Part shown: one piece after another, positions 1 through 7,199 of the stretch
How positions within the stretch are numbered: the stretch's first letter is position 1
Layout: each line of letters starts with the position of its first letter
Assembly: GCA_018365455.1 (NCBI GenBank)
Contig: JAGZJZ010000110.1
Location: 1 to 9,389 of the forward strand
Direction: 5' to 3'
Origin: Clostridiales bacterium
GTDB lineage: Bacteria > Bacillota > Clostridia > Lachnospirales > Lachnospiraceae
Length of the DNA stretch: 9,389 nt
Notes under the pieces: model-generated
Seen by the model: only the letters and a program-made list of their open reading frames with translations
Told to the model about the DNA's origin: nothing
The model's database searches: none
Translations under genes and position numbers: made by a program

Positions 1-8
1 CTCAACAT
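1..8 (-). CDS. Probable transposase, first codons only (partial)
   Basis: Only ATG TTG plus two bases are inside the window, so the product cannot be identified from its own sequence. The call rests on position: an AAGGGG ribosome binding site 8 nt upstream, a -10-like box before it, and a terminal inverted repeat about 70 bp further upstream. It could instead be the start of the next gene of the addB operon (addA is the usual neighbour), but the inverted repeat with the element at the right edge argues for a transposase. Confidence 0.35.
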
Positions 9-29
9 ATTAAACACCCCTTTTTCTTT

Positions 30-58
30 ATTTTACCATAAAATGGGGATGCAAAACA
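30..58 (-). promoter_or_regulatory. Weak candidate promoter of the left insertion sequence
   Basis: On the minus strand TAAAAT (30-35) matches five of six -10 positions. Seventeen bases upstream lies TGTTTT (53-58), a poor -35 match; TTGCAT is closer to consensus but is only 13 bp away. IS transposase promoters are often weak, so this is plausible and no more. Confidence 0.3.
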
Positions 59-76
59 TTTGTTTTGTGCAACTTT

Positions 77-97
77 TAATTTTCAAACACGCTCTAG
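77..97 (-). repeat. Terminal inverted repeat, left copy
   Basis: Twenty-one bases whose reverse complement is found without mismatch at 9293-9313. The outer four bases are the palindrome CTAG, so the split between target site and IS end is ambiguous by up to two bases. Outside this stretch the two copies stop matching, as expected for the left and right ends of an IS. The repeat contains the addB stop codon. Confidence 0.8.
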
Positions 98-3000
98 TGT
101 CTCCCCGCTTATTTTCTTCCATATTTCTTCCGGCTTATATTCTTTTAATCGATGGTATCGGGTACCCGGAATCCGCACGTCAAATCCGCAGATTTCCCTA
201 TAAATACAGTAATCACAGGCTGTTTTATCCTTTCGTTCATAGGGAAGTGCTTCCATATGTCCGTCTACAATCTGTTTCCCGATCTCCGCAATTTTTTCAT
301 TCACAAATCTGGAGATCTGGTTAAACTGTTCCCGGGATGCAGTACTGGATGACTTTGACGGTGTGCCATCCTTATTATAGGAAACCGGAATCACGCAGGA
401 ATCTTTTCCCATACCCGTATCCAGATTTTCGATCACCCGTTTATTATCATTGACAAGTCCGTCCAGGCGGAGCTTCTTCAGGATTTTCTGGTTAATGATC
501 TCCTGTGTATCGCCCTCCTCCCGGTCCAGCATGGGGTCCTGCATATTATAATAGAAGATACCGGCAGGCACTATTTCCTTATCGGGGTAAATCCGCTGTT
601 CCAGTTCCATAGCCGCGTTGAGATATACCACCAGCTGAAGCTGAAGCCCATAATACAGTGCCACCAGGTCAAAGCTTGTATTCCCTGATTTGTAATCGAT
701 GACCTTTACAAAGACTTCGTCCTCTTCCACCCGTACATCGGTCCGGTCAATTCTCCCCCGCAGCTTCATCTTATCTTCTTCTGTCAGCGCAATATTTACC
801 GCTTCCAGATCCTCTACCATTGAAAATGATACTTCATAATTACTGGGTATAAAAGTTCCCGCTTTGATCTGTTCATGCAGCGCCCAGACAGTACGGCGCA
901 TAATGCGCTTCATCCGCTCTATGGCATATTCATTTCGTGCCGAACTGTAGAGAATCTTTGCCCCGTATTCGGAAGATACTTCCTCCACCGTTTCCTCGAT
1001 GAAAGAATCCCGGATTTCCTCCGGCAGGCTGAACCAGTTGTATTGGCTGTGTTCCACCTTTTTAGAAAACAGTTCGATGACCCGGTGGAAGATATTTCCC
1101 ATATCCATGGGCCGGAACAGATAGGTTTCCCGCTCCTTTAAATCCAGTCCATACATCAGAAAATGCGAAAATGCACAGGCTGCAAACCGCTCCAGCCTGG
1201 TCACGCTGTTTTCCAGCATACTTCCATAGAGGGAGGAAGCCACTGCCTTTGGAAGCCCTTCATCATTGCGCTTGTAAAAGGCAGCGTCCACCAGCCCTTC
1301 TATCTTCTTCTGATAATCTTTATTCTGGTTATACCAGTCAAACATCACCATCCATTCATCCACGGGCATGGGGCGCCCTTCCCGGATGTTACGAAGCCCC
1401 TCTATCAGATAGGGAATTCCGCTGCCCGGTGAAGCCACTCGTTCCAGCATACTGTCATACAGGTCTTCATCCGTTTGGGACACCGCCGGAAACAGCCTTG
1501 CCATATCATGCACGACATAGGAAGGCCTAAGCGTCTTGCCGTCGGAATCCACTTTACTGTAAGACAGATACAGACGGGTGGATGGCTTCGTCAGATTCAG
1601 GTACAGATAAAACTTCTGGGTATACATATTTTCCCTGGCTGTAGGTGCCAGTTCCACACCGCTGGACTCCAGTGCGGTCCGTTCCAGGTCAGACAATATG
1701 CCTCCTGTACCTCCCGCCTTTGGCACCCAGCCGTCGTTAAGTCCTACAAAAAAGAGCGCCTTGATGGATTTTAACCTGGTCCGCTGGATATCTCCCACCA
1801 CCACCTGGTCAACCGTCGGCGGGATAATCCCTACTTTGGCTTCTTCAAAACCCGCATCCAGTATCTGGGCATAATCCTTTACGGGCAGACATTCCTCACC
1901 CAGAAGTTCCACTAATTTGTCCAAAAGACTCATGACGATCCCATAGATCTGGCTGTACTCTTTTGCCATATCCAGGCGGTTCTGCTCTTTAAACGCTTCT
2001 TCATAGACTGTCAGCTTGCGCTGAATATCACAGGACACTATAAACTCATACAGGGCAGCTGTGTATTTGGAAACGGATGCATTTTTATTTTTCAGCACTT
2101 TCGTAAAGGGCACCAGCTTCTCCATAAGAGCACCCCGTATTTCGTTGCACTGTTCTAAGACTTGTTCATCATTGCGCTGGGTGACTTTTTCAAAAGGTTT
2201 CTGCCATTTACTGTAGCCCCGCACGCCTGCTGCCAGAATATAATTTTCCAAAAGATCTGTTTCTTCCCGTGTCACATCGCAAAGCCCGGTCCGCAGCAGC
2301 CGGAACATGCTTTCATAGGAATAGTTTTTCTGCACCAGCTCCAGTGCAGCGCGGATAAATTCTATAAAGGGGTTCAGCAAAATGGTTTTTGTCTCATCAA
2401 TAAAGCAGGGAATTTTGCAGGATTCAAAAACTTTGCGGATATAACTGCTGTAAGCCGCCATATCTCCCGTGATCACCGCAATGTCCTGATAGCGGTAGCC
2501 TGTTTTTGTAAGCTGCTTAATTGTACGCGCCACAAAATAAGCCTCTTCCGTTGGATTCTTGGCATTGTGAATGGAAATTTCCTGGATGGGGAACTCGTAT
2601 TTCCCTCTTCTTCTCCGGAAAAGATTCTGCTCCAGAAATCCCAGAACCGGCGCATCTTTAAAGCGGTAAACCTGTCCTTTTCCCAGGATAACCGGGTCCT
2701 TTATCACCACATGCTTTTCTTTCGCAATGTTTGTCAGACTGCGGATGGTTTTCTTACTTAAATAAAAAAGTTCATGCTCTCCATAAATTTTAAATGGATA
2801 TTCATTGGCATCTATGGTTACGGTTACCATGACCCTCTTTGCCAGCACCATGAGTTTCTCTAACAATTTTTGCTGTATTGGGGTAAATCCCGTAAAACCG
2901 TCTAAAGCCAGAACGCTGCCCTTTAAAATCTCAGACCGGTCAGCTGCCTGGCACAGAGCTTCCAACACTTCTTCTGCCGTAATATACTGATCCCGGAGCT

Positions 3001-3505
3001 TATCCCGGAACCCGGCATATAATACGCTCACATCCTTTAATTTATAATACAACTGCTTTTTTTCCCCAGCGCTTTCAATCATCTGATCCAGTTTATCCAT
3101 AGTCACATCGTACTGGGTAAGTTCGGATATCATGGATTTCATCTGTGTGATATATCCCAGTTTATTTAAATGGGCGCCCAGTACCTGCAGCTCCTCTTTT
3201 TTTTCAATTGCCACTTTACGCAGCAGCAGGTTCTTCCCTGTCTCTTCCAGCACCGTTCGCTTATCTGCCCCCAGTTCCTCAAACACCCGGTACGCGAGCC
3301 TCCCAAAGCTAAGTACATCGATATTTAAAATGCCTTTTCTGGGATGGAGACTAACCAGTTCTTTCTGAGTCTGCATGGTAAACTGTTCCGGTACAATCAC
3401 GATAAAATGCCCCTTCGGATCAGCGATAGAAGCTTCAATTACTCTATTATACAGTTCAAAGGATTTTCCGCTGCCGGAATTTCCCAGAATTAATTGTAAT
3501 GACAT
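83..3505 (-). CDS. addB: ATP-dependent helicase/nuclease subunit B (AddB)
   Basis: AddB pairs with AddA in the cytoplasm to resect double-strand breaks to a Chi site and load RecA; it supplies one of the two nuclease domains and the Chi-recognition region. Visible here: a Walker A GNSGSGKS at residues 8-15; a RecB-family nuclease domain with GRIDR (D920), IDYKSG (D937, K939) and a Q957/Y961 motif; and four cysteines for an iron-sulphur cluster, C777 plus C1097, C1100 and C1106 in the CxxC-x5-C pattern. As I recall them, the Bacillus subtilis AddB catalytic and cluster residues all sit 24 positions later, and that protein is about 1166 residues, so this 1140-residue copy is essentially full length. 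The ATG has GGAGGG 6 nt upstream. The last three codons (Glu, Arg, Val) and TGA come from the IS terminal repeat, so the native C-terminus is lost or altered. All catalytic motifs lie upstream, so activity is probably kept. addA is expected next but is not in view. Confidence 0.95.
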   Translation of the reverse strand: MSLQLILGNSGSGKSFELYNRVIEASIADPKGHFIVIVPEQFTMQTQKELVSLHPRKGILNIDVLSFGRLAYRVFEELGADKRTVLEETGKNLLLRKVAIEKKEELQVLGAHLNKLGYITQMKSMISELTQYDVTMDKLDQMIESAGEKKQLYYKLKDVSVLYAGFRDKLRDQYITAEEVLEALCQAADRSEILKGSVLALDGFTGFTPIQQKLLEKLMVLAKRVMVTVTIDANEYPFKIYGEHELFYLSKKTIRSLTNIAKEKHVVIKDPVILGKGQVYRFKDAPVLGFLEQNLFRRRRGKYEFPIQEISIHNAKNPTEEAYFVARTIKQLTKTGYRYQDIAVITGDMAAYSSYIRKVFESCKIPCFIDETKTILLNPFIEFIRAALELVQKNYSYESMFRLLRTGLCDVTREETDLLENYILAAGVRGYSKWQKPFEKVTQRNDEQVLEQCNEIRGALMEKLVPFTKVLKNKNASVSKYTAALYEFIVSCDIQRKLTVYEEAFKEQNRLDMAKEYSQIYGIVMSLLDKLVELLGEECLPVKDYAQILDAGFEEAKVGIIPPTVDQVVVGDIQRTRLKSIKALFFVGLNDGWVPKAGGTGGILSDLERTALESSGVELAPTARENMYTQKFYLYLNLTKPSTRLYLSYSKVDSDGKTLRPSYVVHDMARLFPAVSQTDEDLYDSMLERVASPGSGIPYLIEGLRNIREGRPMPVDEWMVMFDWYNQNKDYQKKIEGLVDAAFYKRNDEGLPKAVASSLYGSMLENSVTRLERFAACAFSHFLMYGLDLKERETYLFRPMDMGNIFHRVIELFSKKVEHSQYNWFSLPEEIRDSFIEETVEEVSSEYGAKILYSSARNEYAIERMKRIMRRTVWALHEQIKAGTFIPSNYEVSFSMVEDLEAVNIALTEEDKMKLRGRIDRTDVRVEEDEVFVKVIDYKSGNTSFDLVALYYGLQLQLVVYLNAAMELEQRIYPDKEIVPAGIFYYNMQDPMLDREEGDTQEIINQKILKKLRLDGLVNDNKRVIENLDTGMGKDSCVIPVSYNKDGTPSKSSSTASREQFNQISRFVNEKIAEIGKQIVDGHMEALPYERKDKTACDYCIYREICGFDVRIPGTRYHRLKEYKPEEIWKKISGETLERV

Positions 3506-3511
3506 AAATTA

Positions 3512-3517
3512 CCCTCC
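3512..3517 (-). promoter_or_regulatory. Ribosome binding site of addB
   Basis: GGAGGG on the minus strand, 6 nt before the ATG at 3505. It fixes the start, giving the MSLQLILGNSGSGKS N-terminus typical of AddB. A convincing -35/-10 pair for addB was not found in the spacer. Confidence 0.8.
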
Positions 3518-3595
3518 AAGTTTCATTTCCGGGACATTTTCAACATGCTCCAGTCGGACCTGCTTGTATGTCCGTCCGGCGGCTGTCCCTGAGAT

Positions 3596-3627
3596 CAAAT
3601 ACCCCGGCACTTGCGGCGGGGCATTTG
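3596..3627. repeat. Inverted repeat (hairpin) in the divergent spacer
   Basis: CAAATaCCCCG (3596-3606) pairs with CGGGGcATTTG (3617-3627): ten pairs and one central A/C mismatch, with a 10-nt loop in which GC/GC can add two pairs. It lies in the presumed 5' leader of addB (minus strand) and upstream of the ABC operon promoter (plus strand). No T-run follows on either strand, so it is not a standard terminator. It may be a leader hairpin, an operator or a REP-like element. Confidence 0.5.
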
Positions 3628-3654
3628 GCTTACAGTCAATTCTAACCCGTAGAG

Positions 3655-3686
3655 CCGGTATTTGGCAACCTTTTTTCGCATACCGG
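3655..3686. repeat. Short inverted repeat CCGGTAT / ATACCGG
   Basis: CCGGTAT at 3655-3661 is the exact reverse complement of ATACCGG at 3680-3686, with an 18-bp spacer containing six T. It ends 5 bp before the tandem TGTCACTT repeats, so it may be part of the control region of the ABC operon. A 7-bp match at this distance can occur by chance. Confidence 0.35.
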
Positions 3687-3691
3687 TAAAA

Positions 3692-3710
3692 TGTCACTTT
3701 TTTGTCACTT
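3692..3710 (+). promoter_or_regulatory. Tandem TGTCACTT repeats, probable OmpR-family operator
   Basis: TGTCACTT occurs at 3692-3699 and again at 3703-3710, a period of 11 bp, about one helical turn. OmpR/PhoB-type regulators bind head-to-tail as dimers to direct repeats with this spacing, just upstream of the -10 box. The second repeat overlaps the -35 region of the ABC operon, where such activators usually sit. The regulator encoded at 8347-9015 is the obvious candidate. That link is inference; I saw no matching repeat upstream of the regulator gene itself. Confidence 0.55.
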
Positions 3711-3730
3711 AACACGGATATTATGATATC
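3702..3730 (+). promoter_or_regulatory. Candidate promoter of the ABC transporter operon
   Basis: TTGTCA (3702-3707) is a good -35 match inside the second operator repeat. TATGAT (3722-3727) is a five-of-six -10 match but only 14 bp away; GATATC (3725-3730) has 17-bp spacing but matches poorly. Neither pairing is optimal, which fits a promoter that needs an activator. A 10-bp palindrome, ATGATATCAT (3723-3732), covers the -10 area. AGGGAG at 3741-3746 is the ribosome binding site of the first gene. Confidence 0.45.
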
Positions 3731-3754
3731 ATTAATACGAAGGGAGTTCTATAA

Positions 3755-4435
3755 ATGGAAATACTGCGATGCAATAAATTAACAAAAACCTATGGAAACG
3801 GTTCAAATAAGATCACTGCTCTGGATCAGGTGAGCCTGTCGCTGGAAAAAGGAAGCTTTACGGCTATTATCGGGGCATCCGGCTCCGGAAAATCTACACT
3901 TTTACACATGCTGGGAGGGGTTGATCGTCCTACCAGCGGAAATATCTACATTGAAGATACGGATATCGCTACCCTGAGCATGGAGCATCTGGCGGTCTTC
4001 AGACGGCGCAAGGTGGGTCTGGTCTATCAGTTTTATAACCTGATTCCAACACTGAATGTAAGGAAAAATATTCTGCTGCCAATTCTGCTGGACGGAAAAA
4101 AACCGGATGAAAGCAGATTCAAACAGATTGTTTCCTCTCTGGGCTTAACCGACCGGCTCACCCACCTGCCCCAGGAATTGTCCGGCGGGCAGCAGCAGCG
4201 TGTAGCGATTGCAAGAAGCCTGATCTACCAGCCGGCGATTCTTCTGGCTGATGAGCCTACCGGGAACCTGGACCGCAAAACTTCAGAAGAAACCATTGAA
4301 TTGCTGAAGCTCTCCAACAGACGCTATGACCAGACAATTTTACTCATTACCCATGACGAAAAAACTGCCCTGCAGGCAGACCGGATCATCACCCTGGAGG
4401 ATGGTAAAATCTTACATGATGAGGTGGTGTCCTGA
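3755..4435 (+). CDS. ABC transporter ATP-binding protein (MacB/LolD/Bce-type exporter ATPase)
   Basis: Cytoplasmic ATPase that powers the permease encoded next to it. All nucleotide-binding motifs are intact in its 226 residues: Walker A GASGSGKST (40-48), Q-loop Q92 in the segment VYQFYNLIPTLNV, signature LSGGQQQ (142-148), Walker B ILLADEP (162-168) with the D-loop following, and the switch histidine H200 in ITHD. Length and motif spacing fit the family that couples to FtsX-like permeases and works by mechanotransmission or peptide export (MacB, LolD, BceA, Vex2). The ATG follows AGGGAG by 8 nt. The stop overlaps the next start as TGATG, so the two proteins are probably made in fixed ratio. 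Substrate unknown. Confidence 0.93.
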   Translation: MEILRCNKLTKTYGNGSNKITALDQVSLSLEKGSFTAIIGASGSGKSTLLHMLGGVDRPTSGNIYIEDTDIATLSMEHLAVFRRRKVGLVYQFYNLIPTLNVRKNILLPILLDGKKPDESRFKQIVSSLGLTDRLTHLPQELSGGQQQRVAIARSLIYQPAILLADEPTGNLDRKTSEETIELLKLSNRRYDQTILLITHDEKTALQADRIITLEDGKILHDEVVS

Positions 4436-7113
4436 TGAAAATATTGCGAGAGTACGTCTGGGATACGGTGCGTAAGAACAAGCGCACCAGCCTGGCTATT
4501 ATCATTGCCCTGTTCTTAATGACCACACTTATGTCCTGCGTCTGCGGCTTCTTCTATACGATGTGGACCGATGGGATACGGATGAGCAAATGGGAGAACG
4601 GGGACTGGCACGGGGAACTTTTTGATAACACTTCTGGAAAAGATTTAGAACATATTAAGAATTATGCTTCCGTATCCGCTGTTATGATAAAAGGAAACTG
4701 GGAAGTTGCCCGACTGGATGAAACCGGGAAACGCAGCTATCTCATATCCCGGGGTGCCAACGATGAATATTGGAATTCCATGCCGGAAAAAGACATCATT
4801 CTCCAGGGGCAGCGGCCCCGGAAGGAAAATGAAATCGCCCTATCCAAACAATATTTCGACAATCACCCGGATATAAAAATTGGTGATACCCTTACTCTGC
4901 CCATTGGCAAACGTATGCTGGAGGGAAAGGTCCGGGTTGAAACGGAAGGTTTTCACGAGGATGAAACTTTCCGGCAGACCGGCACAAAGACCTATACAAT
5001 CGTAGGCGAGATGGATATGACCACATCCTCTTCTGTTCCTGCTTATACGGGCATTGGTTATCTGGATGAAAATAGCATACAGCCGGAAGATGATATTACT
5101 GTATATCTGCGGTTTGACCCAATGAGAAGCACTTACAAGGAGCTTCCGGCACTTGCTGCTTCCATCGGATACGAAAAGGACGAATATGGAAACTATAATC
5201 TACGGTATAATTCCGAGCTGTTATCCAAATACGCCATCTTTTCCAGTCAGCAGTTAAGCGCGATGAATCAGCTGAGTGCACTGGTCTTTCCCCTGATGAT
5301 TCTGGTAATCGCCATAATGTTAGTGGCTTTATTTGTTCTGGTTATCCACAATGCATTTGCACTTTCCGCAAATGAGAAGCTTGCCCAGCTTGGAACCCTT
5401 GCTGGCATCGGGGCATCTCCCCGCCAGATTAAGTCTGCCGTCATTTCAGAAGCGCTGATTCTCACCATCCTGCCGCTGCCACTGGGGGTTGTCTCTGGCT
5501 GGCTGCTGGATATGAAGCTGTTCCAGATAATCAACGTTAATAACGATATTGGCAGAACTGCCCCGGATATTGTGCTGTCTTTTGGACTTCCTGCCATCCT
5601 GCCCGCCATTCTTCTGTCACTGCTGACCGTATGGCTGTCTGCACTCATACCTGCGCGAAAGATTGCAAAGCTCCTTCCCGTAGAAGCACTGAAGCAGGAC
5701 TACCGGATCAAGAAGAAACGGATGCGAAAAAGCCATATAACCAGCCGCCTTGGGATCACCGGTGAACTGGCAGCCAATGCAGTGTCTGCCAGAAAGCATT
5801 CCTACCGTACGGCAACCATCTCACTTTGCCTCTCTTTCCTGCTGCTAACCGGATTTTTATATATCTTTTCTACGCAAAATGCCGCCCAGAATATTTACCA
5901 AACCGGAATGGATGATATCCGCCACATACAGTTTAATATCAGTGACGGACGGACACCGGATATGGAAGTATTGGAAAAGATAAAACAGATTCCGGAGGTC
6001 ACCAGAGCCACGATTTTCAACAAACTGCCCTGTGCCACCTGGATTACCGACCAGAATGCTTCAGCAGATATAGAGACTTACTTTGGTGGTTTTGATGACA
6101 TTGCAGCCAGGAAAAAATATTCTACGATAGAAAGAGATGGCAGATACCGGATATCCACTACCTTAATCGGTCTGGAAGAAGACAGCTTCCGGGACTACTG
6201 CAGCCAACTGGGCATTGATCCAGAACCCTATTTTACAGACCCATCCAGGGCTATTTTCTATAATTATACGGAAGACCCGGACGTAAGCACCAGAAAAAAA
6301 AGTGTTCTGCGGGAACTCTTAAGTCTTCGCACCGGTCAGGAACTTACCTTTACGGAACGGGCATATGATGAAGATACGGGAGACTTTAATTTTAACCTCA
6401 CTGTCGGCGCACTGGCTGAAAAGCTGCCGGACATCGGTCTAAATACCTCCAGATTCACACTGACGGTAATCATGCCCATGGACCACATTTTAGAAATCGG
6501 AGCCTCCTGCAGCGACAAAAGAAAGTCAACCGCCAACAGCACCAATACCCTGCTCCTCACAGACAGTACCAATGGCATCTCCTATCCCCTGATTCAGAAA
6601 GTATCCTCTCAGGTGGAATCACTGCTTACCCGCTATTATGGTACCGGAGACTACCTGATTACGGACCTTGCCATGTTGAAGGAAATGGATGATTCAGAGT
6701 CAAACGTAATGAATTTGATCGTTGCCTTTCTCACAGGACTTTTGGCTGTGATCGGATTATCAAATGTATGGGCCAGCATCTCAGGAAATCTCCGCCAGAG
6801 AAGAAAGGAATTCGGAATGTTAAAATCCGCAGGACTTTCATCCCGGCAGCTTTGGAAGATGTTATTCCTGGAAGGGATTACCCTGGGGCTCAAACCGCTG
6901 CTCTTAAGCATCCCTTTCCAGATAATTATTTTGACCATGTTTCTTTGGATCAATGAGGTGACTTTGCCGGAATATCTGCCTTATGCACCCTTTGTGCCTA
7001 TTCTTGGGTATACGTTTTTGGTCCTGCTGGCAATTATAGGTGCCTATATTTTAGGCGGGCGGAAGATAGAAAAGGACAATATTATCACTTCTGTCAAAGA
7101 TGACACTATATAA
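4435..7113 (+). CDS. ABC transporter permease with duplicated FtsX domain
   Basis: Integral membrane partner of the preceding ATPase. The 892 residues show two similar halves. Each has one membrane segment, a large outside domain, then three membrane segments: TM1 about 18-40, outside domain about 41-282, TM2-4 about 283-305, 333-357 and 379-405; then TM5 about 460-478, outside domain about 479-756, TM6-8 about 757-780, 813-838 and 852-873. The cytoplasmic loops after TM2 and TM6 carry the FtsX-type motif (EKLAQLGTLAGIGASPRQI and RRKEFGMLKSAGLSSRQL), which probably contacts the ATPase. The layout differs from BceB, which has ten membrane segments and a single large outside domain. No periplasmic-adaptor gene is nearby, as expected in a Gram-positive. 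GAGGTGG just upstream, within the ATPase gene, serves as ribosome binding site. Likely roles are peptide or lipid export or defence against envelope-active compounds; the substrate cannot be inferred. Confidence 0.9.
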   Translation: MKILREYVWDTVRKNKRTSLAIIIALFLMTTLMSCVCGFFYTMWTDGIRMSKWENGDWHGELFDNTSGKDLEHIKNYASVSAVMIKGNWEVARLDETGKRSYLISRGANDEYWNSMPEKDIILQGQRPRKENEIALSKQYFDNHPDIKIGDTLTLPIGKRMLEGKVRVETEGFHEDETFRQTGTKTYTIVGEMDMTTSSSVPAYTGIGYLDENSIQPEDDITVYLRFDPMRSTYKELPALAASIGYEKDEYGNYNLRYNSELLSKYAIFSSQQLSAMNQLSALVFPLMILVIAIMLVALFVLVIHNAFALSANEKLAQLGTLAGIGASPRQIKSAVISEALILTILPLPLGVVSGWLLDMKLFQIINVNNDIGRTAPDIVLSFGLPAILPAILLSLLTVWLSALIPARKIAKLLPVEALKQDYRIKKKRMRKSHITSRLGITGELAANAVSARKHSYRTATISLCLSFLLLTGFLYIFSTQNAAQNIYQTGMDDIRHIQFNISDGRTPDMEVLEKIKQIPEVTRATIFNKLPCATWITDQNASADIETYFGGFDDIAARKKYSTIERDGRYRISTTLIGLEEDSFRDYCSQLGIDPEPYFTDPSRAIFYNYTEDPDVSTRKKSVLRELLSLRTGQELTFTERAYDEDTGDFNFNLTVGALAEKLPDIGLNTSRFTLTVIMPMDHILEIGASCSDKRKSTANSTNTLLLTDSTNGISYPLIQKVSSQVESLLTRYYGTGDYLITDLAMLKEMDDSESNVMNLIVAFLTGLLAVIGLSNVWASISGNLRQRRKEFGMLKSAGLSSRQLWKMLFLEGITLGLKPLLLSIPFQIIILTMFLWINEVTLPEYLPYAPFVPILGYTFLVLLAIIGAYILGGRKIEKDNIITSVKDDTI

Positions 7114-7164
7114 TAAGAATAAGATAAAATTAGATATCACGCTGCCTCTTACAGGTAATAAGCG

Positions 7165-7199
7165 CCGGCATTCGGTTTTACACATAAAACCGAAGCCGG
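7165..7199. terminator. Hairpin at the convergent gene ends, possible bidirectional terminator
   Basis: CCGGC-A-TTCGGTTTT (7165-7179) pairs with AAAACCGAAGCCGG (7186-7199): fourteen pairs, one bulged A and a 6-nt loop. It lies between the permease stop (7113) and the kinase, and it includes the kinase's last codons and its TAA. No T-run follows on either strand, so it is not a textbook intrinsic terminator. It could still mark or protect both 3' ends. Confidence 0.45.

Larger units (their letters stand above)
1..94 (-). mobile_element. Partial insertion sequence, 5' (promoter-side) end, running off the left edge
   Basis: The inner end at 94 reads GAGCGTGTTTGAAAATT on the minus strand, and the same sequence forms the inner end of a second element at 9296 in opposite polarity, as expected for the two terminal inverted repeats of one element type. 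Going outward on the minus strand there is an AT-rich leader, a TAAAAT -10-like box (30-35), an AAGGGG ribosome binding site (17-22) and, 8 nt further, an ATG (6-8). That is the usual order at the left end of an IS: terminal repeat, promoter, transposase start. CTAG sits at the junction. Family assignment (IS5-like, some groups of which target CTAG or TA) is inference, resting mainly on the transposase tail at the other end. A non-coding MITE is an alternative. Confidence 0.55.

Noticed and set aside
2162..2761. 199-codon plus-strand frame inside addB
   Set aside because: It lies antisense to a clear AddB coding region, has a cysteine- and phenylalanine-rich composition typical of shadow frames, and shows no ribosome binding site or family likeness.
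3509..3715. 68-codon minus-strand frame in the spacer, GTG start
   Set aside because: No ribosome binding site precedes the GTG, no recognisable domain is seen, and the frame crosses the promoter, operator repeats and hairpins. Kept only as a remark in the hairpin finding.
5268..5648. 126-codon minus-strand frame inside the permease
   Set aside because: Antisense to membrane segments 2-4 of the permease; the composition reflects the complement of hydrophobic codons.
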